A stretch of DNA of 56,087 bases from JBBDYH01 sp040901795 (GCA_040901795.1 JBBDYH010000001.1:1-56087), one strand, 5' to 3'. Positions 41,781 through 49,178 are shown, counted from the first letter of the stretch. The notes: generated by a model not told the origin, from the letters alone. Translations and numbers: made by a program.

Positions 41781-42751
41781 TGCGTTCCGCGTGCCGACGG
41801 ACCTCTCAAATGCGATAAGGCGTTTGAAAAAGAAAGCGACGACAAGTCGTCGCACTCCAAAGACGCCCCTGCCAGGATCAATAGCGCCATGCGGTACGGG
41901 CTCGCCATGGTCGCGGTTCGCTCCGACGCTTTCGCGAGCCAACTCTCCGCGTTCGGCATGTTGCGGCCGTACCGCGCCAACGCCCACGTGGCGTACGCCA
42001 GCGATGCCGCCGCCGTTTGCCCGTCGATGGCGCCTTGCAACCAGTCGAGCGAACGCGCGATGCGGCCGTCGTGGTCCTTTTCACCGTACAGAGCCAGTAG
42101 CGCCAGCCCCGTCGGCTGAATGTGCGGCAACAGCGCCTGGCCGAAGACGATCGTGTTGCCGCAGTTGCAACCGCCGTCGGGCAAAAGGCGATCGTGCAAC
42201 ACCGAAACGCCCTCGCGCGTCCGCGGATGGTCGCCATGCCCGACCGATTTCAAAGCCAGCACCGCGAGTGCTGTCGGCTCGACCCACGAGTGCGTGCCCG
42301 CCACCCACGGCCAGCCGACCAGCATCGAGTCGTGGCCCATCGAGGGTTGCCGCGCGAGCGTGCCACCCTTGGTATCGAGGAGCCATTGCACACCCCGTTC
42401 GACGCTGAAAGGCTGCTGGTTTTGCCGAGCGTCGTCGCCGCCGACGTCGGACGAATCGCCTAAGCCGAGAACATCACTCTTTCTGCTACGACTGGTATAA
42501 CCGCCGGCCAAGACAGCCCATGCCGTCGGCCAGCCGGGTGTCTCTAACTCCGGCGTCGGTCCCACACTGCCATCGTCGTTTTGCAGCGATGCTAACCATT
42601 GTAGGGCTGGCAGCGATTGTTCATGTCGTCCGTAGATCGACAGCGCAATCGCAGCGAGGCACGTCGGCTCCGTCGCGGGCGGCCCGCGCCGCTCGTATCC
42701 GCACGGAATCGCGGCGGCAAGCCGTTCCAGAAGTTCCTCGCGCCAAGTCAT
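41777..42751 (-). CDS. Prenyltransferase/squalene-cyclase repeat protein
   Basis: A 324-residue all-helical protein with alpha/alpha-toroid repeats resembling terpene cyclases and prenyltransferase beta subunits. QW-like repeat pieces include LQWLASLQNDDGSVGPTPE, GVQWLLDTKGG and SLDWLQGAIDG. No DxDD or DCTAE catalytic motif of class II cyclases was seen, so it may be non-catalytic or a binding scaffold. The ATG at 42751 removes a long spurious upstream extension. Its last 25 or so residues (ECDDLSSLSFSNAL region) are encoded by a copy of palindromic repeat family 1, which supplies a read-through tail. It heads a leftward group with DUF362, YfhO-like and glycosyltransferase genes. Confidence 0.78.
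   Translation of the reverse strand: MTWREELLERLAAAIPCGYERRGPPATEPTCLAAIALSIYGRHEQSLPALQWLASLQNDDGSVGPTPELETPGWPTAWAVLAGGYTSRSRKSDVLGLGDSSDVGGDDARQNQQPFSVERGVQWLLDTKGGTLARQPSMGHDSMLVGWPWVAGTHSWVEPTALAVLALKSVGHGDHPRTREGVSVLHDRLLPDGGCNCGNTIVFGQALLPHIQPTGLALLALYGEKDHDGRIARSLDWLQGAIDGQTAAASLAYATWALARYGRNMPNAESWLAKASERTATMASPYRMALLILAGASLECDDLSSLSFSNALSHLRGPSARGTH
41820..41866. repeat. Palindromic repeat family 1, copy e
   Basis: The core GCGACGACAAGTCGTCGC is at 41836-41853, with flanks TTTGAAAAAGAAA and ACTCCAAAGACG. It lies inside the 3' coding end of the terpene-cyclase-like gene. Confidence 0.85.
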
Positions 42752-42804
42752 AGGTATCTCCGCACTTGTGCCCGAAAAAAGATAGCTTTTGCCAGGGATT
42801 GGAA

Positions 42805-42840
42805 ATGACCAATGTCCAAATCCCAATGACCAAAGGGGCG
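42805..42840. repeat. AATGACCAATG-type repeat
   Basis: GGAAATGACCAATGTCCAAA followed by TCCCAATGACCAAAGGGG. Related AATGACCAATGACCAATGAC units occur at 49040-49064 with their complement nearby. It sits in the short divergent promoter region between the cyclase-like gene and the GT-C gene. Confidence 0.65.
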
Positions 42841-42857
42841 TCCGTAGGCTGGCCGTT

Positions 42858-44459
42858 ATGTCCTGTATATCGCGCACGGTTTGGGGCTTTGTCGGCATCG
42901 CTCTTTTGGGCGTCGCCGTTTGGTTTCGCTGCTGGAATCTGGGAAGTGTGCCCGGCGTAAACGGCGACGAGGCGTGGTCCGGGGTCCAGACCGAGCGGCT
43001 GTTGCACGGCCAATGTGTGCCGTTACGAACGCCGACAGGCAACCCGCTCAACCCGTTCTTCCTGGCGCCGCAGGTCTTGGTGCACACGTTTGCCGAGTCG
43101 TCGTTCGCCGCGTTGCGTATCGCGGCGCTCGCCAGCGGCCTGATTGCCCTGGTGCTGAATTTCTGCCTTTGCAGGCGTGCGTTCGGCCCGCGAATGGCCT
43201 GGTTGACGACGCTCATTCATGCGGTACTGCCGATCAACATCGCCTACAGCCGCTTTGCCTGGGATGCCAGCCAGTCGTTACTCTTCACGCTCCCCGTCGT
43301 CTACGCCGGGGTGTTAGCCCAGAGCGAGCCACAGCGGCGTCTGCGGTGGACTTGGATCGGGGTGTTCAGCCTGGCAGCAGCACTGATCATTCATCCCTGC
43401 AACTTGTTCGTGGCGCCGTTTCTTGCGATTCAGCTCGCGGCCGCCTGGCAGGATCATATCGTCGCCTGGTGGAGATCACCGGCGGCCCGTCGCATCGGCT
43501 TGCCGTTGAGCGTCGTCACGGCCGTAGTCTTGGTCTGGCCGGTGATGCCGCGAGTCGTAGCGAACGTCGGCGCAATAGAGAACTACACGGCATTCGTGCA
43601 GCGCTTCGGCGACTTGTTCACCGGCGCGACGGTTTATGAGTACATCCCGGGCACGCTGGCCCCCGCTGACGAGAGCGCCGGTGCGGCCGTTCGAATCAGC
43701 CTGGAATCGCTCAGCATTGCCGTCGCGGGCCTCGCGGCCTTCGCGCTTTTCAACTCGATTCGCCGCGGGAAGTCGGCGGCCGACGCCTGGCTCGTCGCCG
43801 GGTGGGCGGCATCCGTCGTAAGTTTCTTCGCGGTTGCAGGACCGACTGCGATCGCGCCGCATTTCGAGCGCTACGCCATTTGCCTCGTCGCGCCGACGGT
43901 GCTCCTCCTCGGCCGCGCGCTTGATTGGTGGATGCGGCCGACCACGCAGTTTTCCACCGCAACGGCGCCCTTACTGCTTGTCGTGGGTGCGTTTATCCTG
44001 TCGACCTTCAAGGGGCAATACTTCCACGAGTTCAAACAGTCTGGGGGTCGATCGCACGTCACATTTCGGACGGCCGCGATAGAGCCGAAGCAACAGGTGA
44101 TGGATCTGATCGATCGCCAGCGCGAGCCCGGTCTACCATTGCTTATTCAGACCAGCGAATGGTGGCTGTACTGGCCGTTGCAGTACCTGGCTTACGCGCA
44201 TGACGACGTGAACGTCGAACTCCGCAGTCCCGATGATCCCCGACCGCTCGACCAGCAGGCGTTCGTCGACATGGAGACTTGGATCGTCGAATTTGCGGCA
44301 GAAGAAGCTGGCTGGCGCCTCAAAAAGGCGTGGTCAGTGCTGGGCCCGAATCGTCAGTCTGGAGCCGAGAAGAAGACGATTCTCGACGCCGGTGGACGAG
44401 AGCTGTTGCTTGTGATTAGGCTCCCGGCGCAATCAGCCGGTCGCCGCGGCGACCGCTAG
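42858..44459 (+). CDS. GT-C glycosyltransferase, family 39-like
   Basis: A 533-residue membrane protein with about 11 hydrophobic segments and an N-terminal periplasmic loop carrying the acidic motif NGDEAWSG near residue 38, as in ArnT/PMT-type enzymes that use polyprenyl-phosphate sugars. A second acidic stretch, RFAWDASQS, is near residue 140. The C-terminal 130 residues are soluble and periplasmic. The ATG at 42858 is preferred over upstream in-frame starts that translate an intergenic repeat. It is divergent from the cyclase-like gene and convergent with the next membrane protein. The acceptor is unknown. Confidence 0.8.
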   Translation: MSCISRTVWGFVGIALLGVAVWFRCWNLGSVPGVNGDEAWSGVQTERLLHGQCVPLRTPTGNPLNPFFLAPQVLVHTFAESSFAALRIAALASGLIALVLNFCLCRRAFGPRMAWLTTLIHAVLPINIAYSRFAWDASQSLLFTLPVVYAGVLAQSEPQRRLRWTWIGVFSLAAALIIHPCNLFVAPFLAIQLAAAWQDHIVAWWRSPAARRIGLPLSVVTAVVLVWPVMPRVVANVGAIENYTAFVQRFGDLFTGATVYEYIPGTLAPADESAGAAVRISLESLSIAVAGLAAFALFNSIRRGKSAADAWLVAGWAASVVSFFAVAGPTAIAPHFERYAICLVAPTVLLLGRALDWWMRPTTQFSTATAPLLLVVGAFILSTFKGQYFHEFKQSGGRSHVTFRTAAIEPKQQVMDLIDRQREPGLPLLIQTSEWWLYWPLQYLAYAHDDVNVELRSPDDPRPLDQQAFVDMETWIVEFAAEEAGWRLKKAWSVLGPNRQSGAEKKTILDAGGRELLLVIRLPAQSAGRRGDR

Positions 44460-44487
44460 CCCGCGGTTGGAGAATGGTTTGACCCCC

Positions 44488-44514
44488 AACCGGACGCTAG
44501 CGCGTGCCGGCTGA
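44488..44514. repeat. 27-bp repeat CCGGACGCTAGCGCG-type, copy 2
   Basis: Identical over 27 bases to 27302-27328. Read leftward it encodes the last residues (SAGTR) and the TAG stop of the membrane protein at 44497-46059. Confidence 0.8.
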
Positions 44515-46059
44515 GGTGTATTCTTCGACGCGGTCGTCTTGCCGCGTCAAGCGATAGCCGCTCGCCAGGGCCGCATTGCGCAGACGGATACTCCACTTGC
44601 TCGTCGGCAGCGGCCCAAGCACGATCACCGCATACCGTTGTTCGCGTACGGTGTTCTCCAGTGTTTCGAACCGCACGTGTCCCGAATCAAACAACAGCGA
44701 CAATCCGTACCAGTCGTATACAACGGGATCTCCGACGTGCACGGAAATCTCGTCGTCAAGAATCAACACTCGCCCTCGATGGGGAGCATAGCGCGACAGA
44801 TACTTGCTTGGATCAGGAATCTCGTCGAGCGACGCATCGACGTAGGGATGCGGAACCGACCGGTTAAGGCTTAATTGATTCCAGGTCGGGCCATAAGCCG
44901 CGATTGCCGACCACGTGCCGGCGAGCAGGCACAATAAAGGTGTAGCGATAAACCGCGCTTCGGCCGCGTGCATTCTCGCGATCGCCGTCAACGTTGTGAG
45001 CACCATCAGAAACGACAGCTCGCCGTGGTAGTTGAGGTCCGAGCCAATCTTGCCATGCGCGATCGTCGTAATGGAAAAGCACACAGCCAAATAGATCAAG
45101 AGCGGCGTATCCGTGCGCCGGCGGGTCAGCCACGCGGCGGAGCACAGCGCCGCCGGTAGCAGCCAACCCCAGTGCATTTGTGCCAACAACGGATACAAAA
45201 CGAACGAGCGCTCGATCGGCTGCATCGGATTCGACATCATCGCCCACACCGTGTGCTCGAAGTAGCCTTCCCCCAGCAGCAGATAGCTGCCGCACACGAC
45301 CGCCAGACCGAGCGCCAGCGAAATCGACATCACCTCGAATAGGGCGCGAAATCGTCGCTCGCAGGCCAGTTGCAAGGCGATCGCCAGCGGCGCTGCGACA
45401 AACGTCGGTTTAAACGCCATAGTTGCTACACAGGCTACGGCGCAAAGCGCGGTCCATCCGCGCGGCCGGAACCGCGCGATCATCCAGGCGGTCAACGACA
45501 GCAGAATCGCCGGCGTTTCCGGTCGATTGCGAAAAAAATCGGTGAGCGTCGAGCTATGGAAGTAAAGCACCATCGCCGGCGCAAGAGCAGTGAGCCAGGC
45601 ATTGCCCGTCGAGCGGCGCATGTACCACGCGACAAGCGCCAGAAGCCCCACCAAACTGGCCAGCGAAACGCAACGCCCTGCGACGAGCAATCCATCGAGA
45701 TCGAGTCCCCAACAGCGACCGATCCAACCCGCCGGCAGATAGGTCAGGGGGTTGTAGAGATGATATGCCAGCGGCAAGCCATCCATCGGCGGGTAAAGCG
45801 GCTCACCGCGGGCGACGCAGGCGACGCCATCGAGGATGTGCATTTCCGTGCCGCACGTCGCAATCGGCCGCAACGCGGTTTGCACACCCTGTCGAATGAT
45901 GCGCGCTCCGTCGAACGTCCAGGGCACAAGCAGCAGGATCATGAACAGCGGAAAAGTACGTACGAGCGGCCTTTTCAGCTTTTGCCGTGGCGCTGTTCGG
46001 CAACCGCGGTTTATATCGGCTGGATCGATCGTGTTGGTTGTTTCGAGAGTTAACGACAT
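44497..46059 (-). CDS. Polytopic membrane protein, GT-C/DUF2029-like
   Basis: A 520-residue protein with about 10 hydrophobic segments after a 35-residue polar N-terminus. The first periplasmic loop contains DGVACVARGEPLYPPMDG and the YHLYNPLTYLPAG motif, which resemble the loop region of alpha-mannosyltransferase-like DUF2029 and related GT-C proteins. About 130 soluble residues form the C-terminus. The final residues and the stop codon come from a 27-bp dispersed repeat. It is divergent from the next membrane protein with an 88-base gap. A glycosyltransferase role is likely but unproven. Confidence 0.72.
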   Translation of the reverse strand: MSLTLETTNTIDPADINRGCRTAPRQKLKRPLVRTFPLFMILLLVPWTFDGARIIRQGVQTALRPIATCGTEMHILDGVACVARGEPLYPPMDGLPLAYHLYNPLTYLPAGWIGRCWGLDLDGLLVAGRCVSLASLVGLLALVAWYMRRSTGNAWLTALAPAMVLYFHSSTLTDFFRNRPETPAILLSLTAWMIARFRPRGWTALCAVACVATMAFKPTFVAAPLAIALQLACERRFRALFEVMSISLALGLAVVCGSYLLLGEGYFEHTVWAMMSNPMQPIERSFVLYPLLAQMHWGWLLPAALCSAAWLTRRRTDTPLLIYLAVCFSITTIAHGKIGSDLNYHGELSFLMVLTTLTAIARMHAAEARFIATPLLCLLAGTWSAIAAYGPTWNQLSLNRSVPHPYVDASLDEIPDPSKYLSRYAPHRGRVLILDDEISVHVGDPVVYDWYGLSLLFDSGHVRFETLENTVREQRYAVIVLGPLPTSKWSIRLRNAALASGYRLTRQDDRVEEYTSAGTR

Positions 46060-46147
46060 TCGTGGAATGCCAGAAGCGCCGAGTTACACCCGATGTTGAT
46101 AGCTCGTTCAGCAACAACTTACGTCATTCTGTAGCGTAAATGACCAT

Positions 46148-47647
46148 ATGCCACACGATGACAAGGCCAATTCCACGTTTCTTCAGCCGCGCTATATAAC
46201 GCTGCTACTAGCCTCGATAGCTTGTTTTGGCCTGTTCCAGGCGATAAGCGTGCGGACCAACGCGGATGTGGCCTGGTATCTGTATACGGGAGATAGGATC
46301 CTCGACGGCGCTCGCTTGGGCTCCGACATCGTCGAGGTCAACGCTCCGCTGATCATCCTCCTCAGCATGGGCGTCGAGGCATTGGCGCGCCTGATCGCCT
46401 GCTCAGCAATCGCCTTGCTGCCGTGGCTGGTTACGGCGCTATCCTGCGTATCGCTGGCGGTTTGCGCGCGGATCTCGCGACCATGGCCTGCGGCCGTTCG
46501 TCAGCCGTTCCTGACTGCGCTGGCCTTTGTCCTTTTCATTGACATCGGCGGCATGGTTGGCCAGCGGGAGCATTTGCTCGTCATCCTGGTCATGCCGTAT
46601 GTCTGTTCGCTCGTTCGTTTGGCCGATCGTGAGCCGATTGCTGCGCCGCATGCCATTGCTATTGGCATCATGGCGGCAATCGGCTTTGCTCTGAAGCCGT
46701 TTTTTGTTCCGGCGTGGATAGCGCTGGAGGCCTACGTGGCCATTCGCCGAGGCGTTGGCGTGTTGTGGAGGCCACAAGCAGTGGCCTTGACGGCCACGCT
46801 CTCGCTGTATGCCCTCGGCATTGTGCTGTGGACGCCGGAGTATCTCGCGTTTGCCGCCGAGTCGCTGTGGCTCTACCGCGCTTATCAGCCGTATGGAGAC
46901 TTGCCAGTCGTTCTTTCGAACTCCTTCGGTTATGTTCTGCTCGCGGTCGTGCTGACCTTTCGCGGCGCCAGATCGATGGCCCGCTCGTTGATCGACGTGT
47001 GCGGCATCCTGGCCATCCTGCTCTCGGTCGCGGTGTTTCTCCAGGACAAGGGTTGGCACTATCAGTGGTACCCGGCCGGTGCGCTGGCCACGATCCTGCT
47101 CGTCGTGACCGCTGGCGCCTTCGCCGCTCGTTCGCGTTTTGTCACAGCGGCGGGCGTGCAAGGAATCGCAACGTTGATCATCGTCCTGCTCGCGGCCCGC
47201 AGCTATCTCTTTTGGACGATCGATCCGCCGGAGCGGCACGAGCTCGAGACGCTCGTGCGGCGGCACGCTAATGGTGAGGCGATTCTAGCGCTGTCAAGCC
47301 ACTTGCACGTCGGCTTCCCGCTCGTGAACGAAACGGACGTCCGCTGGGCATCGCGATATCCCACGATGTGGCAACTGCCCGCGTTCTGTGAGCGATCGGC
47401 TACCACCAAATGCCGGTCGCAGGGACGGCAATTCTTGGATGCGGTTGTGGCGGATGTAACGGAGGCTCGTCCGAGGCTGCTCATCGTGGACAGCGTTCCA
47501 CCGACGCCCTCGCTAACCGACTTCAATTATCTGGAGTACTTCGAGCAGGATCCGCGATTGGCGTCCGCGCTGGCGGACTACCGGTTCTTGCGACAAATCG
47601 GACGGTATCGGATTTTCGTGCGGTGGTATTTGGACTGCGGCGACTAG
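46148..47647 (+). CDS. Polytopic membrane protein, GT-C-like, unknown function
   Basis: A 499-residue protein with about 11 hydrophobic segments. The first external loop reads RTNADVAWYLYTGDRILDGA and EVNAPLI, where the Asp residues sit where GT-C enzymes place catalytic acids, but no family was firmly recognised. The soluble C-terminal region (from about residue 365) has ERHELETLVRRHANGEAIL, as in the large membrane glycosyltransferases. The stop codon TAG forms the exact centre of a palindromic repeat (GCGGCGACTAGTCGCCGC). It shares an 88-base divergent promoter region with 44497-46059, suggesting co-regulation. Confidence 0.7.
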   Translation: MPHDDKANSTFLQPRYITLLLASIACFGLFQAISVRTNADVAWYLYTGDRILDGARLGSDIVEVNAPLIILLSMGVEALARLIACSAIALLPWLVTALSCVSLAVCARISRPWPAAVRQPFLTALAFVLFIDIGGMVGQREHLLVILVMPYVCSLVRLADREPIAAPHAIAIGIMAAIGFALKPFFVPAWIALEAYVAIRRGVGVLWRPQAVALTATLSLYALGIVLWTPEYLAFAAESLWLYRAYQPYGDLPVVLSNSFGYVLLAVVLTFRGARSMARSLIDVCGILAILLSVAVFLQDKGWHYQWYPAGALATILLVVTAGAFAARSRFVTAAGVQGIATLIIVLLAARSYLFWTIDPPERHELETLVRRHANGEAILALSSHLHVGFPLVNETDVRWASRYPTMWQLPAFCERSATTKCRSQGRQFLDAVVADVTEARPRLLIVDSVPPTPSLTDFNYLEYFEQDPRLASALADYRFLRQIGRYRIFVRWYLDCGD

Positions 47648-47667
47648 TCGCCGCTTTCTTTTTCAAA
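47637..47667. repeat. Palindromic repeat family 1, copy f
   Basis: The core GCGGCGACTAGTCGCCGC at 47637-47654 is a perfect palindrome whose central TAG is the stop codon of the upstream gene. It is followed by TTTCTTTTTCAAA. Confidence 0.85.
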
Positions 47668-47707
47668 TCGGCTTGCCAAAGGCATTGCATCGTTAGGCAT
47701 TCGACCT

Positions 47708-47755
47708 TCGCCTTTGGAGTGCGACGACTTGTCGTCGCTTTCTTTTTCAATCGCT
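47708..47755. repeat. Palindromic repeat family 1, copy g
   Basis: The core GCGACGACTTGTCGTCGC is at 47721-47738, with flanks CCTTTGGAGT and TTTCTTTTTCAA. This is the most complete unit and the exact reverse complement of copy e over the core. Confidence 0.85.
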
Positions 47756-47794
47756 TTGGCAAAAAACACCCGCGTTGACCGATCCAAACCGCCG

Positions 47795-47832
47795 TGAAAT
47801 CCAAAGCGGTGACAAGTCACCGCACTCCAGAA
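47795..47832. repeat. Palindromic repeat family 1, copy h
   Basis: The core GCGGTGACAAGTCACCGC at 47806-47823 is a perfect palindrome, flanked by GAAATCCAAA and ACTCCAGAAG. Confidence 0.85.
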
Positions 47833-48084
47833 GCGCATGTCCCGTCCCAACTTAGCCGAAATCCCCCGAAATCTTTCCGAATTCCTTAAAGATTTCCCCT
47901 CCCGCGATTTGACAGCCCACGGAATCGAACTAGGTTTCCAATGCACAGGCAGTGCGGCTTCGGCCACGCTGTGAGTGAACACGGCTTTCGGGCTGTGGTA
48001 AAGCGGCTTCGGCCACGTCGGCGCTTTTCAAATAACTTCGCCGCCGTGTCACCGGGATCGCAAGAAGTCAGGCCTGCTGGGCCT
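47833..48084. other. Gene-free interval upstream of the riboswitch
   Basis: About 250 bases without a gene. It should contain the promoter for the riboswitch-flp transcript. GCGGCTTCGGCCACG occurs twice (near 47951 and 48004). No clear sigma-54 or sigma-70 promoter was identified. Confidence 0.4.
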
Positions 48085-48187
48085 CTTCATCCTCGAAAGG
48101 GCTAACCGGTCGAAAGGCCGGGGCGCAAAGCCAAGGACCTTGTCCGCCGCAAGGCGGGTGTGGTAGCCGGGTTGCCGAAGGGATGTT
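48085..48187 (+). ncRNA. Cyclic-di-GMP-I (GEMM) riboswitch aptamer
   Basis: The diagnostic GEMM-I core is present: AAAGGGCTAACC, a GAAA-capped hairpin (CCGGTCGAAAGGCCGG), the invariant GGGCGCAAAGCC, a second hairpin (CCGCCGCAAGGCGG) and GTAGCCGGGTTGCCG. A closing P1 helix CATCCT/GGGATG joins 48088-48093 to 48180-48185. The position that distinguishes c-di-GMP from cGAMP-sensing aptamers appears to be G (in AAGGGC), favouring c-di-GMP. It is 294 bases upstream of the flp pilin start and should couple pilin expression to the c-di-GMP level. Confidence 0.92.
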
Positions 48188-48478
48188 GCCCGTCAAGACG
48201 CTCCCAAGCGGAAAGGCGGTAACTACCGCTCGGTGGAATTTCGTCCGCGGTTTGCCGTGGCGCGAGAGACTACCGAGGAACCGACAGGTTCTCGCGAACG
48301 ATTCGAGGAGAGGCACCACGACGTAACGCGTGAGCAGGGCTTTGCACGGTGCACGCAGGCCTCTCGTCTGTGCGAAAGCACGGCCGAGGTGCCGGACAAA
48401 GCCCTAACCTATCCTTATCACATCGGCGCGTCGTGCCATCTCGTGATCGCACGAAAAGCGCCGCACTGGGAGAAAGTC
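48188..48478 (+). promoter_or_regulatory. Long structured leader between riboswitch and flp
   Basis: A 290-base untranslated region. A 9-bp helix AGGGCTTTG (48336-48344)/CAAAGCCCT (48397-48405) closes a domain containing a GAAA-capped hairpin CTGTGC-GAAA-GCACGG (48368-48383). Alternative pairings exist, such as GGCACC (48312-48317) with GGTGCC (48388-48393). It could be the expression platform of the riboswitch or a separate RNA element. The ribosome-binding site GGGAG at 48468-48472 precedes the flp start. Confidence 0.5.
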
Positions 48479-48658
48479 ATGAAGAATCTCGCTCTGAAAG
48501 TCCGTCGTTTTTTGGTTTCGGAAGATGGCCCGACCGCAGTTGAATACGCCGTCATGTTGGCACTGATTATCATCGTGTGCCTCACAGCGATTAACTCGAT
48601 CGGTACGAACGCCAACCTGACGTTCACCGACGTGGCCAATTCGATCGCGACCAGCTAG
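48479..48658 (+). CDS. flp: Flp/Fap-type IVb pilin
   Basis: A 59-residue prepilin: basic leader (MKNLALKVRRFLVSEDG), cleavage after Gly17, then PTAVEYAVMLALIIIVCLTA with Glu at +5 followed by the single membrane helix, as in Tad-secreted Flp pilins. The ATG at 48479 is set by the leader length and the GGGAG ribosome-binding site. It is the first gene after the c-di-GMP riboswitch, and a strong hairpin follows, so it may be made in excess over the assembly proteins. The prepilin peptidase gene at 49179 should process it. Confidence 0.93.
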   Translation: MKNLALKVRRFLVSEDGPTAVEYAVMLALIIIVCLTAINSIGTNANLTFTDVANSIATS

Positions 48659-48678
48659 TTATAGCGGTTACGTGATTT

Positions 48679-48727
48679 ACAGCGGGTCGCGTCGGATCGT
48701 TGGGCCGGCGCGGCCCGCTGTGCTTTT
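48679..48727 (+). terminator. Hairpin terminator after flp
   Basis: The stem ACAGCGGG (48679-48686) pairs with CCCGCTGT (48714-48721), extended inward by CGCG/CGCG, and is followed by GCTTTT. It lies 20 bases after the flp stop and would separate pilin from assembly-gene transcription. Confidence 0.7.
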
Positions 48728-48746
48728 GGGCTAGGCTTGTTTGGAA

Positions 48747-48864
48747 CTCTGTAGGGAATGCCCGAAGCTTGCCCGCCGTGGCGGGTGGCGTTCCGGAACC
48801 GCCGCTTGGTATAGCCAAGTGAACTCGCCCAACGGAACGGCACAGAGGCCGTTCCCTACAGAAC
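48747..48864. repeat. Nested inverted repeats with GTAGGGAA/TTCCCTAC ends
   Basis: The outer arms CTGTAGGGAA (near 48749) and TTCCCTACAG (near 48853) enclose smaller palindromes GTTCCGGAAC (48790-48799) and GGAACGGC/GCCGTTCC (48834-48855). The block could fold as one long hairpin, and looks like an intergenic repeat element. Confidence 0.65.
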
Positions 48865-48877
48865 GGGAAATCGAAGC

Positions 48878-48985
48878 ATGTACAGCCAAATCCCACCCGA
48901 AGCCGTCACCAGCGCCGTTCAACTGGTGAGCTACGTTTTTACGGCGGCAGCGGCGCTGCTAAGCGTCGTGTTTTTGCACCGCTGA
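48878..48985 (+). CDS. Possible 35-residue single-helix membrane microprotein
   Basis: The open frame starts MYSQIPPEAVTSAV and ends with SVVFLHR; between these is one hydrophobic stretch (LVSYVFTAAAALLS). A GGGAAA sequence lies about nine bases upstream of the ATG. It sits between flp and the prepilin peptidase gene on the same strand, where an accessory pilin or a small Tad-associated membrane protein would be expected. No prepilin cleavage motif was seen. With no homologue comparison possible, the support is only position, hydrophobic pattern and ribosome-binding site. Confidence 0.5.
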   Translation: MYSQIPPEAVTSAVQLVSYVFTAAAALLSVVFLHR

Positions 48986-49160
48986 GCGGAAATGCAAATC
49001 CGAATGACGAAATCCGAATGGCAAACGAAGCCCCAAATCCCAATGACCAATGACCAATGACAAAGAATCGCCCTTGACCGCTAGTACTTGGTCATTGGTT
49101 CTTCGTCATTCGTCCTTCGTTTGGCATTCGCACTTCGGCATTCGTCATTTTCTGAGTTGA
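48986..49160. repeat. Inverted repeat block of AATGACCAATG/CATTGGTCATT type
   Basis: The left part contains AATCCGAATGACGAAATCC and AATGACCAATGACCAATGAC. The right part contains the complements GGTCATTGG, CGTCATTCGTC and GGCATTCGTCATT. Together they can form an imperfect long hairpin just upstream of the prepilin peptidase gene. Confidence 0.7.
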
Positions 49161-49178
49161 ACCAGGACCCAACACATC

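Noticed and set aside
42752..43216. N-terminal extension of the terpene-cyclase-like protein
   Set aside because: The extra 155 codons are antisense to the GT-C gene and run through an AATGACC repeat. The protein begins naturally at the ATG at 42751.
48085..48187. cGAMP-type (GEMM-Ib) riboswitch
   Set aside because: The discriminating position in AAGGGC reads as G, which fits c-di-GMP. The numbering was inferred by eye, so a binding test remains decisive.
48233..48478. Extended N-terminus for the Flp pilin
   Set aside because: It would translate the structured leader and bury the prepilin leader peptide. The ATG at 48479 has its own ribosome-binding site.
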